A DNA stretch of 64,000 nucleotides from Polyodon spathula (GCF_017654505.1 NC_054545.1:9345427-9409426); one strand, 5' to 3'; positions 12,877 to 26,054 are shown, counted from the stretch's first letter. Notes: generated by a model not told the origin, from the letters alone. Made by a program: numbers and translations.

Positions 12877-14736
12877 CACTCATATAAAATCATAAAAAAT
12901 GTGAATTTGGTTTAAGTCAAGAGACCTTGGAAAGTGATATTGTTTTGGTTGATAACTGTACACTAGTAAAACAGTAAGCCCGTAAATAACTCTGCTTAAA
13001 CAAAGCGGGATAAATTAAAGACTAATTTTACCTTCACACTTGGAATAACTACATTCAGGGATGGTCTGCAAGTCACTGTAACCAGAACCAACAAACTTAA
13101 ACCATGGTAGATACAAATTCCATTAAGCAATTCCACTGCTATGGATAACTCTGATTAAGAAACCTGACTGACCTCCTCACTGTGTACCCATCCAGTTTCT
13201 AACCATTTAAAATGGATTGAAACCAGGTCTATCACCTCCAAAATAAAGCACACTGCAGTGCTTAAGGAGCAGCTCTGTTAGCTCAGGTAGCACTGCATGG
13301 AATGCTGGTCTGCTGAAGTGCATTGCTGTAGGGCATCCACTGCAAAGGCTTCTTCTCGTTTCACCCGTGACAGATTCAAACTATCTCTCTTTTGACAGGG
13401 CCATGTGGCTTCCATTCCAAGCCAGCAGCCTAATGAAAAGATTTGGGCAGATGTATGGGAAGAAAACAACACGTACAACTTTATTTGTGTCAGTAGGAGA
13501 GAAACACCAAAAGAGTTGTCTGCTAATGGGCACGGTGCCAGGGCCACTCCGTGTGAAGCTGCCTGTGAATTCTAAAGCCAGGTTTTTAGAAGCAACAGAT
13601 CAATGCGTCTCTAAAGAGATCTTATTCCAATCTCCATTCCATTCATTAGCTCCCAACCAACGCTGTTCTGCCACTGGTTAACTCTTTAATGTGGTTGAAA
13701 AGAAATCAAGCAGGAGGCCGCGGGGACCACCTTGCTGGCTGCTATACTTGACCTGTCAATATTTCTGGTAGCAGGCTATTTATACAGGTACAGCTAATGG
13801 CAAAACCGGAGCCTTTGGGGTTACCCAGGCTTACAGAGGTTTTAAAACAGCTAAGTGTATTTGTAATAAAAGATACTGAATGCAGCAATGGGATTTTATC
13901 ATGAGCTTATTTGTCTCTTAGCACCACACAGACATCTACTGCTTGTCATTCTAAATCATGCCTAATGCTGTACTGTCCTGAATAACTAATGCAGGATTGT
14001 GGGTAATAAATACATGAAACCCCACAGTCCCTACGCAACATCAAATTATTCTTCCACAGTCCCCTGTGTTATGTATCTGCAGTTACACTATGGTTCACAA
14101 TTTGGAACGGATCACTTGAAAAAGGTCTTTCCATTGAAAGAGAGTTTAGAAAGAATATAGAAAGGCCTTGTTCGCTGTTCAATTCTGAGGGGACTACAAA
14201 TTGACTTTCATGTTTTTACTGCAATTACCTTATTTAATTACTTTTTAATTTATTTTTAAGCACAAATTATAAACAGCCCTTAATTTTTATTTAATAATCT
14301 GGATCTACACAGTATACATATATGTGTTGTATTTATTGACCTTCTATATAAGGGTACTGTATGTTTTATACAGTATCATACAGTACCAGCATTTTATAGC
14401 GATACACTATTGGAAACAGTAAACCCTGCAGATTTTCATCCGAAAGGAAATGTAAATACCACCCTGCTGCTTCATGCAATGGCATCTTTGTGATAACTGT
14501 ACATTTCCATAGTTTAGTATGAATATTAACACAGCCTACTGCTTTCTTTATAATGTTTCCACATACATAACAATGTAATTGTAATATTTTCCAGCATTCA
14601 TGGTGGGGAGCATGTTTCAGAGTTAAAGGATTATTTCCTTTCTGCTTGATGACAGTGTAATCAATCTATTATGTACCGTTTCTCAGGATAATGAAAACAA
14701 AAAGAGGCCTATTCCCCTAACATAAACAACTGAAAT

Positions 14737-14782
14737 ATGTTTGAATACATCTGTAATGAATGTTTGAATACATGTGTAATGA
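14737..14782. repeat. 23-bp tandem duplication
   Basis: Two adjacent 23-bp units (14737-14759 and 14760-14782), starting ATGTTTGAATACAT, differ at one base (C/G). A recent local duplication is the simplest reading. Confidence 0.85.
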
Positions 14783-15099
14783 ATACATCAGACTTAAAAA
14801 TTAGGTAGGAGTTATAATTTACTGTGAGCAGGCTTATTGTATGACTCAGTTGAGCAGTCCAGGAACAGTAATCTGAAAACACCAACTACTTATGATGAAC
14901 TAGAAACAAAAAAAAGCAAGGGTGAAATTCTGCACAGCGCAGAGTTATGTTATCAAGAATTGCCTGACACACCAAGCGTAAGATGTATTGTAAAGTGTGA
15001 CGGTGGTCAGACTGTATCTGCATGATTTACAATATTTTGAATCCTTTATGACACTTGCTCTCCTGCACGCATAAACTTTCATCAAAATATCTATATGTC

Positions 15100-15450
15100 C
15101 GTCACAGTAGGCCAGCCAATCCAAATCTTTCATTAGCCAGCGACACAGCCCCAGACATTGTCATGGTATTTGACAAATTCTCCAGGGAACCTGTTTCTGA
15201 TCAATTAATATAAACAAGAAGAACTGATTCATCAAATCGGCTCAGAAAATACTGTCTGGAGTATCAGGAATCCATTCTATTGACGGGAAGAAGCCTCGGA
15301 ATTACGGCAGCCTATGGGATCACCAGACCTTTTCAAAGCCATCATAAATCACTATAGAAACAAATGTAGCGCCATGTGATAAGATTTGTACTGACAGCTT
15401 TACTGCAACAAGACATATGAGAGATAAATGGGTATCTCTGCCTGGATCAA
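15100..15450. promoter_or_regulatory. candidate conserved non-coding element
   Basis: This is repeat-free sequence with a TGATCAATTAATATAAACAA stretch (homeodomain- and forkhead-like cores), CCAATCC and GATAAG motifs. Texture and location in an NPAS3 intron suggest an enhancer. No alignment was possible. Confidence 0.28.
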
Positions 15451-16687
15451 TTACCAGTTTAAAAAAAAAGTTTCAAGTTGTCAGATGCTAAAATGTACCT
15501 ATAATAAAATATAATGTAAACAACTGGGACTTTGTTAATGCAGCTTGGGGCTGTTTTTTTTAATGTCATGGTCTAGCTAATTTGCACGTTGTAGAGTAAC
15601 CTTATTGAACGCACTGAGTTGTCTTAAAGTGGCTGTTCACAAAATGTAAACACCTTGGGCTGTTTCCCATCTATTGTTAATAGATACTGTACTAGTTATA
15701 ATTAGGTCTGAGTTAATATGAACGTGTTCATAATAGAGAGCAAAAGTCGAGCATTTTGAAGTTGACCAAGTTCCAATAACCACTTCTTACTCTCTGTAAA
15801 ACTGCACAGGCTTACTTATCACAAACTCACGATAAGGTAGCCAACAGCCTGTAGAAATTGAAACCTCAATGTATTTTTTATTCAAGGATAATTTTAAAAG
15901 TAATGTTAATTTATAAGCACATTCCCATTTATCATAGAAAACTATGTTTTTTTTTTCTAAAGCAATCCCCTTTGTAATGCATCTTTGGCACAAACAGTGG
16001 CATTGTGGCAAGCAGGTTTCAATGTGATAGAAATTGTGCCCCTGTAACTAAAACTACCTGTGAAAAAAGTTGTTCTACATAGAATGATAATGCCATCAGA
16101 CTGCAAACACTCTAATACTACATTGCATTTCTGTTCACTAAGCACACATTTTAGCTTTATTAGCAAACAAAGGTTACTAGCTGGATACCAAGGGGGCTAA
16201 AATCTTTAAAACGAATGTCCCTGCTGAGACTGGGCATAACTTCTCTAAAGCTGGGGGCAATGTTCTTTATATCTTATCAATGCATTACTCTACTGTAGAC
16301 AGGGAGGACAACCCCACCGAGAATAAAGTAACCCCTTATAGTTAGATAAAGGGCTGTCTTTTCACATTGTAAAAAAGGCAGAATACCACAGTAGTGACGT
16401 CAAAAAGTGATAATTCCTCTAGAGGAAAATATACTTGAACTTTGACCCATTCGGCTCTTCGAGACAATTACAATTAGTTTTCAATGACATGACAACACAC
16501 AGAGTACAGAAATGTTCATTACTGATTAACAAAATGAGAATATGTTAAAAAAAAAAAAAAATTAAAAAAAGATGTAAAGCTGGTACATTTGTATCGCAGA
16601 GAAACTGGAGAGGAACAGGAAATTAAAACAAGGTAAAGGCAATCACCAAATAAAGCTGAAGCACTAATAGATAACGACATAGAATAC

Positions 16688-16690
<3 letters not shown>

Positions 16691-16740
<50 letters not shown>
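16691..16740. repeat. (TAA)n microsatellite
   Basis: About 16 TAA units. Confidence 0.95.
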
Positions 16741-16853
16741 GATGGATGCAAAAGATAGAGCCTGAAAGACTCATTAAAGAGTATTAAATATGTGTCTTTG
16801 GGATCTTCCTTAATAAAAGGACATTGAATGACTTCGGGTAGATAATATATATC

Positions 16854-16856
<3 letters not shown>

Positions 16857-16915
<59 letters not shown>
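16857..16915. repeat. (TA)n microsatellite
   Basis: About 29 TA units. A poly(A) run follows at 16962-16988. A long minus-strand ORF through these tracts (16623-17105) is a translation of simple repeats. Confidence 0.95.
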
Positions 16916-16920
<5 letters not shown>

Positions 16921-16961
16921 AGGTGGAAATAGTTAAATGTTAAGATATATGTAGTTTGCTT

Positions 16962-16988
16962 AAAAAAAAAAAAAAAAAAAAAAAAAAA
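16962..16988. repeat. poly(A) tract
   Basis: 27 adenines in a row. No retrogene or SINE body is recognised upstream. Confidence 0.9.
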
Positions 16989-18049
16989 GCATAGAACAAT
17001 TAGCTCATTCTGCCTTTTGGGGCCAGCTGTTAAGTTAACCTTAGCTAGGTGGTAGTGTTTTAAATTCTGTCTATCAAAAAAAAAAAAAAAAAAGCCTCTA
17101 GGCATTTACTTCCCTGGAAGCCTAAATGTATGTAAGGCAATCTTCTTTCAAGTGCAATACCCCCATTACCCCCAGAGGGAAACTAACCCTTCTCAGCTCA
17201 ATGAATAATCTGAGTTTCATTATCAGAGCTGTTTGAATTTCACGCAGTATTGAAGCTGCAGTATACTGGAATACTGGCAGGTAGTGATGGTGTGTGTTTG
17301 TGCGTGTGCGTTGGAGCCAAGGGGAGATGCTGTGGTGCTAGTAAATGCATTTCAAAGCAATTCTGTACTGATTGTAATGGGCACTTAAATCCTCCAAATT
17401 TCTGCACAAGCACTGTGTTAAAGTCAAACTTCTAAAGCCCATGCAAATGATGTTCACATATGATTTACATTAAACAATAAGTTATTTTAGTAATTAAAAC
17501 AAAGTAAACACTAGATTTCTTAGGTTTGGAAAATGCATCTTTATCTGACTATGCTCCTTGTATTAGTGCCCCTGATAACAGCCTATAGACCTCTTCTGTT
17601 TCTTGCAGTACAAGAGTGCAATGGTGTTCCTTACTATACAAATGGCTCATATACAAAATTTAACTTACAAAAATAAGTGAACCCACTCCTTCACACATTA
17701 AAACACAGAAAATAAGGTGACAACATACATGATTATTGTGGTTTTAAAGTTAATTTGGCAACTGAATTTAAATGACCACTTTCAACAGTACATTTTACAA
17801 CTGTGCATTGTAACAAATTTTCCCAGTTCAACAATGTACTACAGACTACAATTGTCATAAAAATCATACATCTCATTAAGTGTTTGTTTTTTTGTTCATT
17901 AAGGATTGAAACATTTCCTATCAAAATGACAAAATTTATCCTGAATCCCTAATGGTGGTACAAGTCCTATAGGTATATTTCAAATAAATTCTCATTTATC
18001 ATTCATGTTTTTGAAGAGTGCACAGTGTTCTTTCAGGTAGGGGATGCTT

Positions 18050-18330
18050 TTGGCTATTTCCTGCAACTTTTGACAGCTTCCTCTTTTAGCTGCTGTGGAA
18101 GAGAAGGTGCTGCTGGGAGAGTGTCGGATTAATGCTACTGAAGATAATATTACTGGCACAGCTGGCTATATCTGACAAGAAATTCTTCACTAACTCTGGA
18201 AGGGCCATGTAATTTTCTCCCAATGCCTCTCTTCCATTTTGTGACAGATTTGCACAGGACAAACTAGCTTGTCACCAATGGACAAGCCAGCCAGCTGTTA
18301 AGGTATTACGAACATGACAGATTGCTATGT
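18050..18330. promoter_or_regulatory. candidate conserved non-coding element
   Basis: Repeat-free sequence with CAGCTG E-boxes (GCCAGCCAGCTGTTAAG), GGATTAATGC and CCGATTAATTC homeodomain-type cores. It is a regulatory candidate by composition and context only. Confidence 0.27.
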
Positions 18331-19322
18331 TTTACCTCCGATTAATTCACTTCAATTCAATTCAATTATTAGAGGTAGACCCAAATCACCTGTCATTGTC
18401 AAATCAGTTGTCAGCACTCAGAAACAAATATGTCAAGATTCTGACTGAACATTTGTTTTCTGTTTTACTTTGCAGTTCTCATATCTTTATCCTGATTCAA
18501 ATAAAAGAAATGTAAATTGTACATATAGGATACTAGTCTGCCCACAGTGTCAATGCACGCCACAAATGGTATTTTAAAAGTACCCCTTCAGGGATTGAAA
18601 TCCCCTGTCAATCAGTTACTTACTATGCAAATAATAGCTTGAGCCGAAGCCCAGATAAACAGATGGATAGTCGCTTTCATTGCTACACCCTGGTTGACAC
18701 TAAAGAAATTCCTTCCCCTCCTAAATTATGCTTCTGTAAATACAAAACCGTAGTGAATGTAGGCGCGAGGGCATGAATTTGATAGTTTCATAAGGTTTAC
18801 GGAAATGTTTATGTCGTTAGCCACAACATCTTTGTGAATGATAAACTACATTATAAACATTAACATATTCTTGTTCAGTGCAAAATATAACAGAAAGCCA
18901 GACATGGTTTCAAAAGGTTTACCAAGTGCTGCTGACAATATTACCAACCTGTTGAAAAAAAAAAAAAAAAAAAAAAAATGAAATGCTGTCCTGTTTTATT
19001 CATTATAGGCACAATACACAAAAATATACTATTAGGGATGTTTTCAGAGTTGATATTTTAATAATTCCAATGTATTTCTTTTTTTCTACCATAACATAAA
19101 AAGATGAATGAATGAAAATAGCTTACACAAAATGGCAGAACGACAGTTTGGTTAGGAACAGAGCATGAGTTAACAACTGAACACTGGTTCTGACCTCAGC
19201 TCAAAACCAGAATGGTCTTGGTACTTAATTTATTAAATTTACTGTTTAAGTAGACATTTTACGATAATGTAAAAATTATGTTTAAATGGTGTCTAGAAAT
19301 ACAAAAATAAAACATGCGTAAA

Positions 19323-19831
19323 GCCACTTTCACACACAATTGCTGCTACTGTGCCATCTCAGAGACATTAAAAAAATTACTTAACATATTCATTCTTTAA
19401 CGTACCCAGTCTGTGCCGGTATCATATCGTCATAACCCTTTTACACAGCCAAAGGGATCATGTGAGTACAACTTTCAAACCTATCAGTCAACAAATTGTT
19501 GTCATGGCAATGGAGATTTGCCCATAAATTACAGCTTCACGCACTATCCCTTCTATTTGTGAATTCACCTCCTCATCAGCCCGTAAAAGTTAACCATTCC
19601 TTAACTTATTCCAAACTCCAATTACTACCTCGTTCTTGATCAGCCATTGTATTTGAAAAAAATAAAAGAGTGTAACACCAACGACAAAAATACCCAACAT
19701 GTCCAGTATACAGTAACGTGTGATGTTGACTTTCAATCCATGCCCAGTATAGCGCTTCAGTGCCAGCATAGCCTTACACACAGGAGTTGAGACGGTTCAG
19801 TGCCATCACAACTGGTCTGTGTGAAAGGGGT
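19323..19831. mobile_element. MITE-like element with CTTTCACACA ends
   Basis: The left end GCCACTTTCACACACAATTG faces a right end whose reverse complement starts ACCCCTTTCACACAGACCAG. The ends resemble those of the element at 10356-10795. The interior is about 500 bp and AT-rich, with no transposase. No clear target duplication is visible, and the ends have diverged, so the copy is probably old. Confidence 0.5.
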
Positions 19832-20763
19832 ATTATACCGATAGGCCAGTGAGTTTATTCATCCCAGATGAGACTGCATTACATCAGCAGCTACTGTCTG
19901 TAAAAGATAACTCTGGAGGACGGGATGGGACAGGACGGGACACTCTTGAGTGAGAATAATAGGTAGACATATCGTGGTGCACTGTTCTATTTCCTAACCA
20001 GATAGATTGAAGACACTAATTCTGGGACTGCAGCCAACAAACATAGGAACAGATCGGAGTTATCCAAAGCAGAAAAAGTGCTTAAAGTTATTTCAGTGAT
20101 CAGGAAAGACAGGAAACGGCACAGCAAGCTCCAATACATATTACAGGTATTGTTATTATGTGATACTAGCTCTTCAATAAATCACAAATCAGGCATATAC
20201 AATATTAGACTTTATTTAGATTATTTCTGGCTACACAATTGTTAAAATCGTTATTTTGTAAATATTGTTAAGGAAATTTGCGTGAACTGATTATTAGTGC
20301 CAATGTAATTGTAAAGCTTACCCTCTTCGAATAGGAAGCAATTTATACTTGACATGTATAAAATAAATAAGAAATCCCAGCATGCCTTTTTAGCAAGCCA
20401 GTGCAGAGCCCAGAAACAAAGAAACTCAGTTGGATTCCGAGCCAGTGATTTCACAAACCAATGCATATGGTGGTCATATTTTAATATCAGATACAGCTCT
20501 GTCTGAAATGCTCCCTTTTTTTCCCCATGGCAACAATTCCCTTAAAACTTAAAGGAAGAGAAAGATGGTATAGCAGGTACTTCAAACACAACGACAAAAC
20601 CTGGCTGTTTGATTGGCTGTGCTTTCCTTCTTAACCAGATACCTTTTTAATTGTAAGGCGCCTGTGCGTCAATTTATTTGTTACTGCTGGTTTCTTTAAA
20701 ACAAAACATTATACGATTCCTCAACCCCCAGTGAACTTTGAAGCACGGCTGGAATTTCTGAGG

Positions 20764-22370
20764 TTTTATTTATTTATTTCACTGTGTACCCACAGGGCCA
20801 GCACAGGTACATCTCAATAGTGCAGCACTAATACAAAGAGACCTAAGTAGACCAGACTCAATAATAAACAATACAACAATCATACATCCAAGCAATATCA
20901 ATAGAAACACACTTATACACACACGTATACATACAATACACAACTTCATTAACAGATGCAGATATTTACATTTAAATTACTTTACAACAAAAACAAGTTC
21001 ACCTCAAACGCAGATTATACACTGAACAGATTTTAAACCTGGAGAGGCCTGATAATGATACAATGGAATCTGGAAGGGCATTCCATAACCCCAAGGCTGT
21101 GCCAAAGAATAACGACACAACTGTAGGCAAAAATCACTAATGGTCAGAGCAGCTCTGTGGAGAGCTCTCAGCCCAGATCTTTTACTAGCACAGACTGACA
21201 TACAGGTAGACCACAGTGAATGTAGAACTTTATAGAAATTAACCAGAATGCCAAACCAATCATAAACAAGACTGACATCATGTTGAAAAGCTAATGCATC
21301 TGTTTCTGGATTTATAATTATTTTATGTAATGTAGTGCCATCTGTAAACATAACAATACTGGTACATTCTGAGAAGTGTATCTTTACCAAATCATTAACA
21401 TACACATTAAACAGCAAAGGGGCCAAAAGAGACCCTTGAGGAACACCAGATATCTCTGGTAACTTAGAAGAAAGTTGTCCCTGGCCAGCAACACTTTGCC
21501 ACCCCACAAGAAGAAAACCAGCCCAAAATGCCTTCACCAAATCCATATTTACAGGGACCTTATGTGGAACTGTGTCCAAGGCTCTGGAGAGGTCAAAAAA
21601 TACAGTAGCTATACCGTAATCAGAATCCAAGTTTTTGTAGCATGGATCAAGAAATGTTCAAAGTACATCCTGTCCCTGAATTAGTTTGAAAGCCTAACTA
21701 AGATTTTATTAATCTGATTAAAGGTAAGGTAATTTTCACAAAAAACTACACAATCCTCTCCAGAACCTTAGAGACAATAGGTAAAAGGGGAACTGGCTTA
21801 TATTTAGAAACCGATCCTGAATCTATTCCTTTGTGGACTGGAGTGACCCATGACTGTTTGCATTGTGGAGGAACTACTTCCTGACTTAGGGTCAGATTGA
21901 ACAGCAAAGAAAGATGTGGAGCAGTGGTTTGAGCAGTGCACCTAAGTATTGTAGCAGAGATGCCACCTGGGTTAGTAGCTGAGTGACTTTGGTTTAAGTA
22001 ATATGTACATAACCTGGACTGGGGAGCAGTGTATAGCCTCTAATAAAGATTTTGGCGAGGGTGTACCAGAATCAAATGGAGCAGCAACTAGATTAAAACA
22101 AGAAGCGAAATACACATTGAAAAGATTGGCTATGTCAGCTGGAGTGTCTGCTGAGACTTGCATGTCTGACAAACAACAAGGCACTGTCCCCTTTCCAGAA
22201 CTGGCTTTTATCACAGACCAAAACTTGTTAGGATTTGAAAAGTTCTGAGGAATACTTTCTAACCATTCAGTTTTGGCATTCCTTAGTAAGCTAGTTAGTT
22301 TATTTATATAAGTATGAAAGGCTTTCCAAGCAATGGGTGTATCAAGTTGTTTGGGCTGGATAAACAATCT
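20764..22370 (-). mobile_element. degraded non-LTR retrotransposon (LINE), reverse-transcriptase region and 3' end
   Basis: Read on the minus strand, the translation shows reverse-transcriptase landmarks in order. An N-terminal segment lies at 22367-21972 (NPNKFWSVIKASSG; ANLFNVYFASCF). A middle piece in another frame lies at about 21930-21745 (PPQCKQSWVTPVHKG; KPVPLLPIVSKVLERIV). The core lies at 21630-21004, with VFFDLSRALDTVPH, GVPQGSLLAPLLFNVYVND and the catalytic box as MFTDGTTL. The usual FADD is FTDG here, so the catalytic aspartate pair is broken. Frameshifts separate the pieces. The 3' end carries AAATAAATAAATAAA at about 20764-20780. Clade is probably CR1/L2/Rex-like. It is a dead, 5'-truncated copy lying in the same direction as npas3. 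Confidence 0.85.
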
Positions 22371-25060
22371 TTTTTAACCTTAGTGCTTTTATAAGTTCAG
22401 CAGAGGTTGGCCAGTTTGGGAAAAAAGCACTGAAGTGCTCTTTTGATTTGGGCGGCTAGACATGGACCGCCGAAGCCTGTAGCGCAAGGCAGTGGAAACG
22501 AGGCACTACTGGATCAGCAGCATGTGCTGTACTACATACCTTATGCACAAACACACCTCTAACTTCGGCTGATGTAAACATGAATGTGTCATGAATTTTG
22601 CCACTTGTAAACAATCTCAGACAATTAAAATACAGTACTAGCCTTTTAAGCTACAACCTTCAAAAAATGTAACTTGTTTACATGTACAACATGTTTGCTT
22701 TATTTTTAACCCCAGAAAATTAATGTTTTGCAACATTTCCTAATAAAGTCAAATAATTTGACATAACACACATGTTGATCACTGACTCACATATGTTCAG
22801 CCATTCATGTACATTTGCACAATTCAATTAAAGGCAATTCTGAGTATTATTGTGATTCATTGTATTCATGCTTGCTAACCATGTAAAACACCGGAAAGCC
22901 GACAGATCCAGCTGATGATTCATGTATGATCTGCATTTCTAGAGCCACTTTGCATTGCTGTAAGTGCTAACATATCGCAGTATACTGCCCTGCATCTTGT
23001 GCTGTACTGCATGTCTGCACACAACCTGCAAACTTCCAGACATCAGCAGACAGGATTTGATCAAATTCTCCAACAGAAAACGTGCACTGCAGATGCGTTT
23101 GTATATATTCTTTGGCAGGGAGTACTTTATTTATTAATGCATGCTAGTTGCTAATTCTAAGATGGTAAGATGATTTACTTTACAAACACCTGTATGATTT
23201 ATTTTTCTGGTATTTATGGGCTAGTTTGCAGTAAATACATGCTTTGTTAAACAAGCTATTAAAAGAAAATACATGATCTTTGGAATGTGTACTGTTATAA
23301 CAGTAGTACAACATACTGTACAGCTAAGAATCTAGAAATCTAGAAAGACAGACAGACTTGAGCAGCTTTTCTTCTGGGGTTACACTGATGATTGTTGTCA
23401 CAGACCCAGAGGAGAAACTCCTTCAGTTATGAAAGTTTACCTGCAAGATTGGGAGACCGAAAGCAAACAGCCCTCGCCACATTAGAGGAAGCCCCAAGAC
23501 ACAATTGGTTTAGATCTGGCCTCTGTCCACCACTTTTCGAAATGAGTCCAGTAAGCTTGGCCCATGCTTCTTTTTTTGTTGCAGTGTCTCTCGCCAAATG
23601 ACTACCATCTGCTGTCAGAAAGCTGTCCCACAATCAGGAATGGGAAACTTGTAAGGGGAATAATGACTAAAGACAGAATAGATGACGCTGGAGCGTCAAT
23701 GCAGTAGAAAGGATAGTATTAGACTTCAAAAGGAATAGCAGCAGCAGTTCCCACACTTCTCAGCAAGTACATTGTAATACAAATCTTTATTTGGTCTTGA
23801 GATGTTGACAGGTCAATTGAACAGAATGAGTCTAGTTTATGATGCAGTTGTCAAAAGCGGTTAAGACGGGAGTCTGTTTATCTGGCTCTCTGAGATATTC
23901 CAACAATTTTTCTTGCAAACCAAGCACCTCGAGGTTAATTACTTTACCAATTTGAGTAAATGGCATGCCATATTCCCATCTGTCTCCATTAGTTCCCCAC
24001 TATTTCTCAATTTATGATGACTAGGGTCAAGGCTGTGGTGCAAAAGGGAAGTAATAAAGCATGAGATTTTATGTTTACACAAATGTGGTAGCCATGGCAT
24101 AAATAACAGAAATGTATAGTCCAAATGCTGAATGCATCTATAATAGTGTTGGTTTAAAATACAGTTAAGTATTCTACGCTGCGCGTCTACAATCTTTGCT
24201 GCACAGTAAAAACGAATAAGCTGGTAAATTGTAATAAACAGCAGTCTCCATATCCATTTGCTTAGCAATCTACATCAAAATGACACCAGTTTTTTTTTTT
24301 TATTCAAATGCAACTGCTGTTAATCAAACTCTGTAGTGTTAAATTGCCTTACACTGAAAAAGCAGCCTCTAGCATTGTTTCTGTGACATACTGTATGTTT
24401 TACACATACAGTAACATAACTATTTCAGAGCTTGCTCATTAATTAACTCACTGAATTATATACATATCATGTATATAAAATAATTTAAATGGATTCGAGT
24501 ATATGTCCCGGTTTTTATATAACTCAAAAACAATCATAAATCTAAACATTACTCTTCAAGTAAGAAATTGGTTAATTCTTGAATTATCCATTCCACTAGT
24601 TAATGGTAGAATAACAGGATATTAAGGAATCAGTAGTGGGTGCTATACTGTACTATCCATCTAAATTCTGCTAATCCTCTTGATTAACTCTGTGTAAAAG
24701 TCAACAAGTCACTGTGATGCAACATCTCATTTGCAAGGGTGTCCTGTAGCAAATTAAAGCCACTTGAGCACAGACACATTACAATAAAACAATGTCAATT
24801 AATACAGCTATTTGCCGTCTTAAGAAATATATCTGTTCCAGCAGCAGTCAACTGTTAAAAAAGGATGTTTTAAAATCCGAGGATCCTTGAAAAGATTTCA
24901 ATGGGAAGAAGCAGCACAAAGCATGAGTCAATAAAATTGACAGAATTATATTGGGGAGTTTAAAAAAATCCAAGATTTTAGCTTATGAGTGACAGATACA
25001 TTTTATAGAGTACAGGATGGGCAGGAGATTAGATGTGCTGCTAATTTGACTCCAGGTGTA
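22371..25060. other. intron stretch without recognised genes
   Basis: The first about 150 bp may be more LINE sequence, since a short GGCGG/CCGCC stem lies at 22451-22472. The rest is unique. Overlapping ORFs on both strands at 23392-23633 are unrecognised. No other repeats of note. Confidence 0.5.
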
Positions 25061-25070
25061 TTCTATGCAA

Positions 25071-25100
25071 GACTTGTTTGCCTCTGGAATGTATTATCCG

Positions 25101-25130
<30 letters not shown>
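25071..25130 (+). mobile_element. orphan LINE/SINE 3' end with (TTA)n tail, copy 1
   Basis: The 32 bp at 25071-25102 starting GACTTGTTTGCCTCTGG lead straight into a (TTA)n tail. The same 32 bp are found in reverse complement at 47216-47247, again joined to the trinucleotide tail. Such a short body with a tail is typical of an extremely 5'-truncated retrotransposon insertion. Confidence 0.65.
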
Positions 25131-25131
<1 letters not shown>

Positions 25132-25158
25132 GAAAAAATACGCTATATATTATTTTTA

Positions 25159-25159
25159 A

Positions 25160-25241
<82 letters not shown>
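25159..25241. repeat. (ATT)n/(AAT)n trinucleotide tracts, tail to tail
   Basis: A (ATT)n run at 25159-25209 switches to (AAT)n at 25209-25241. It can fold into a hairpin. The AAT part is the tail of the minus-strand element that follows. Confidence 0.85.
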
Positions 25242-25620
25242 CTTTATTTTTATATAGCGCCTTTTATAGTGGACCACCATCAGAAAGCGCTTTACAGAGG
25301 TAGGCTGTGAACTGTGCATTATATGCAGAGTCACTTATAATAGGACATTGATTTGACATCTCATCCGCAGGATGGAGAAAAAAAAACAATTACATTATTT
25401 GGCCACTGAGTGGCATTGTGTATTTAGTTAAAATCCCTTTTGGATGGGAGGTCTGTAACAAACCAAGATGACAGCTTTAGGTTGATGTCATTAGAACCTT
25501 CCACTGTCCTGACTATTAAAATAAAGCATTAAAATGGGTGTCACTTCAATGAAAGACACTTTAGCCATGATCCAAAATGACGTCACTTCAATTTATACCA
25601 TAGCCATAGTCCAAAAATAT
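25242..25620 (-). mobile_element. SINE/LINE-like element, minus strand, with ATT tail
   Basis: Read on the minus strand it ends TTTCTGATGGTGGTCCAC, then the GGCGCTATATAAAAATAAA terminus and a (ATT)n tail. I associate this terminus with fish repeat families. The 22 nt at 25243-25264 also end the plus-strand repeat at 3230-3303. The upper part holds a 42-bp-period imperfect duplication (25540-25578 and 25582-25616, each starting GTCACTTCAAT). The 5' limit is uncertain. Confidence 0.55.
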
Positions 25621-25643
25621 ATTTACAATGTGTTGCAGGTGTT

Positions 25644-25648
<5 letters not shown>

Positions 25649-25718
<70 letters not shown>
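25649..25718. repeat. (TA)n microsatellite
   Basis: 35 TA units. Confidence 0.95.
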
Positions 25719-25719
<1 letters not shown>

Positions 25720-26054
25720 CAAAGTCAAGGTTAAAATACTTATTTTCTACAGTGTTTTCTTAAAATGGCCATTGGCCACACATTGTTCTAAACATGGTGT
25801 GAAGATGTTAGGGCAATTAATTTAATGGCAGGGCAAGTCTATCCTCCCACTCCACCATTTTCTAGTTATTACTCTAGCTCTAACTGACTGAGCCATATCC
25901 CTCAGGAGCCATACATTCAGCAGTTAAAGACGACCTTGGCAAGTGCACAGAAGTGCAAACTTCATATTCTTACACTGAGTTAGCTCTGCTGCCAAAAAAA
26001 AGAGCAGGTTGCATCTGCTCAGAGACCGACGGTTTTTTTTTCTCGTCCACCGTA

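Larger units (their letters stand above)
10800..19320. other. intron stretch, mostly unique sequence
   Basis: It contains the (TG)n(TA)n tract at 12793-12871, a 23-bp tandem duplication at 14737-14782, simple repeats at 16691-16988, and candidate regulatory stretches at 15100-15450 and 18050-18330. Overlapping ORFs on both strands at 13278-13681 match nothing I know. No gene is supported. Confidence 0.6.

Noticed and set aside
13278..13681. Overlapping ORFs of 104 and 89 residues
   Set aside because: Neither resembles a known protein. Opposite-strand overlap suggests stop-poor non-coding sequence.
16623..17105. 160-residue minus-strand ORF
   Set aside because: It is built from poly(A), (TA)n and (TAA)n translations (poly-F, poly-YI, poly-I) and is not a gene.
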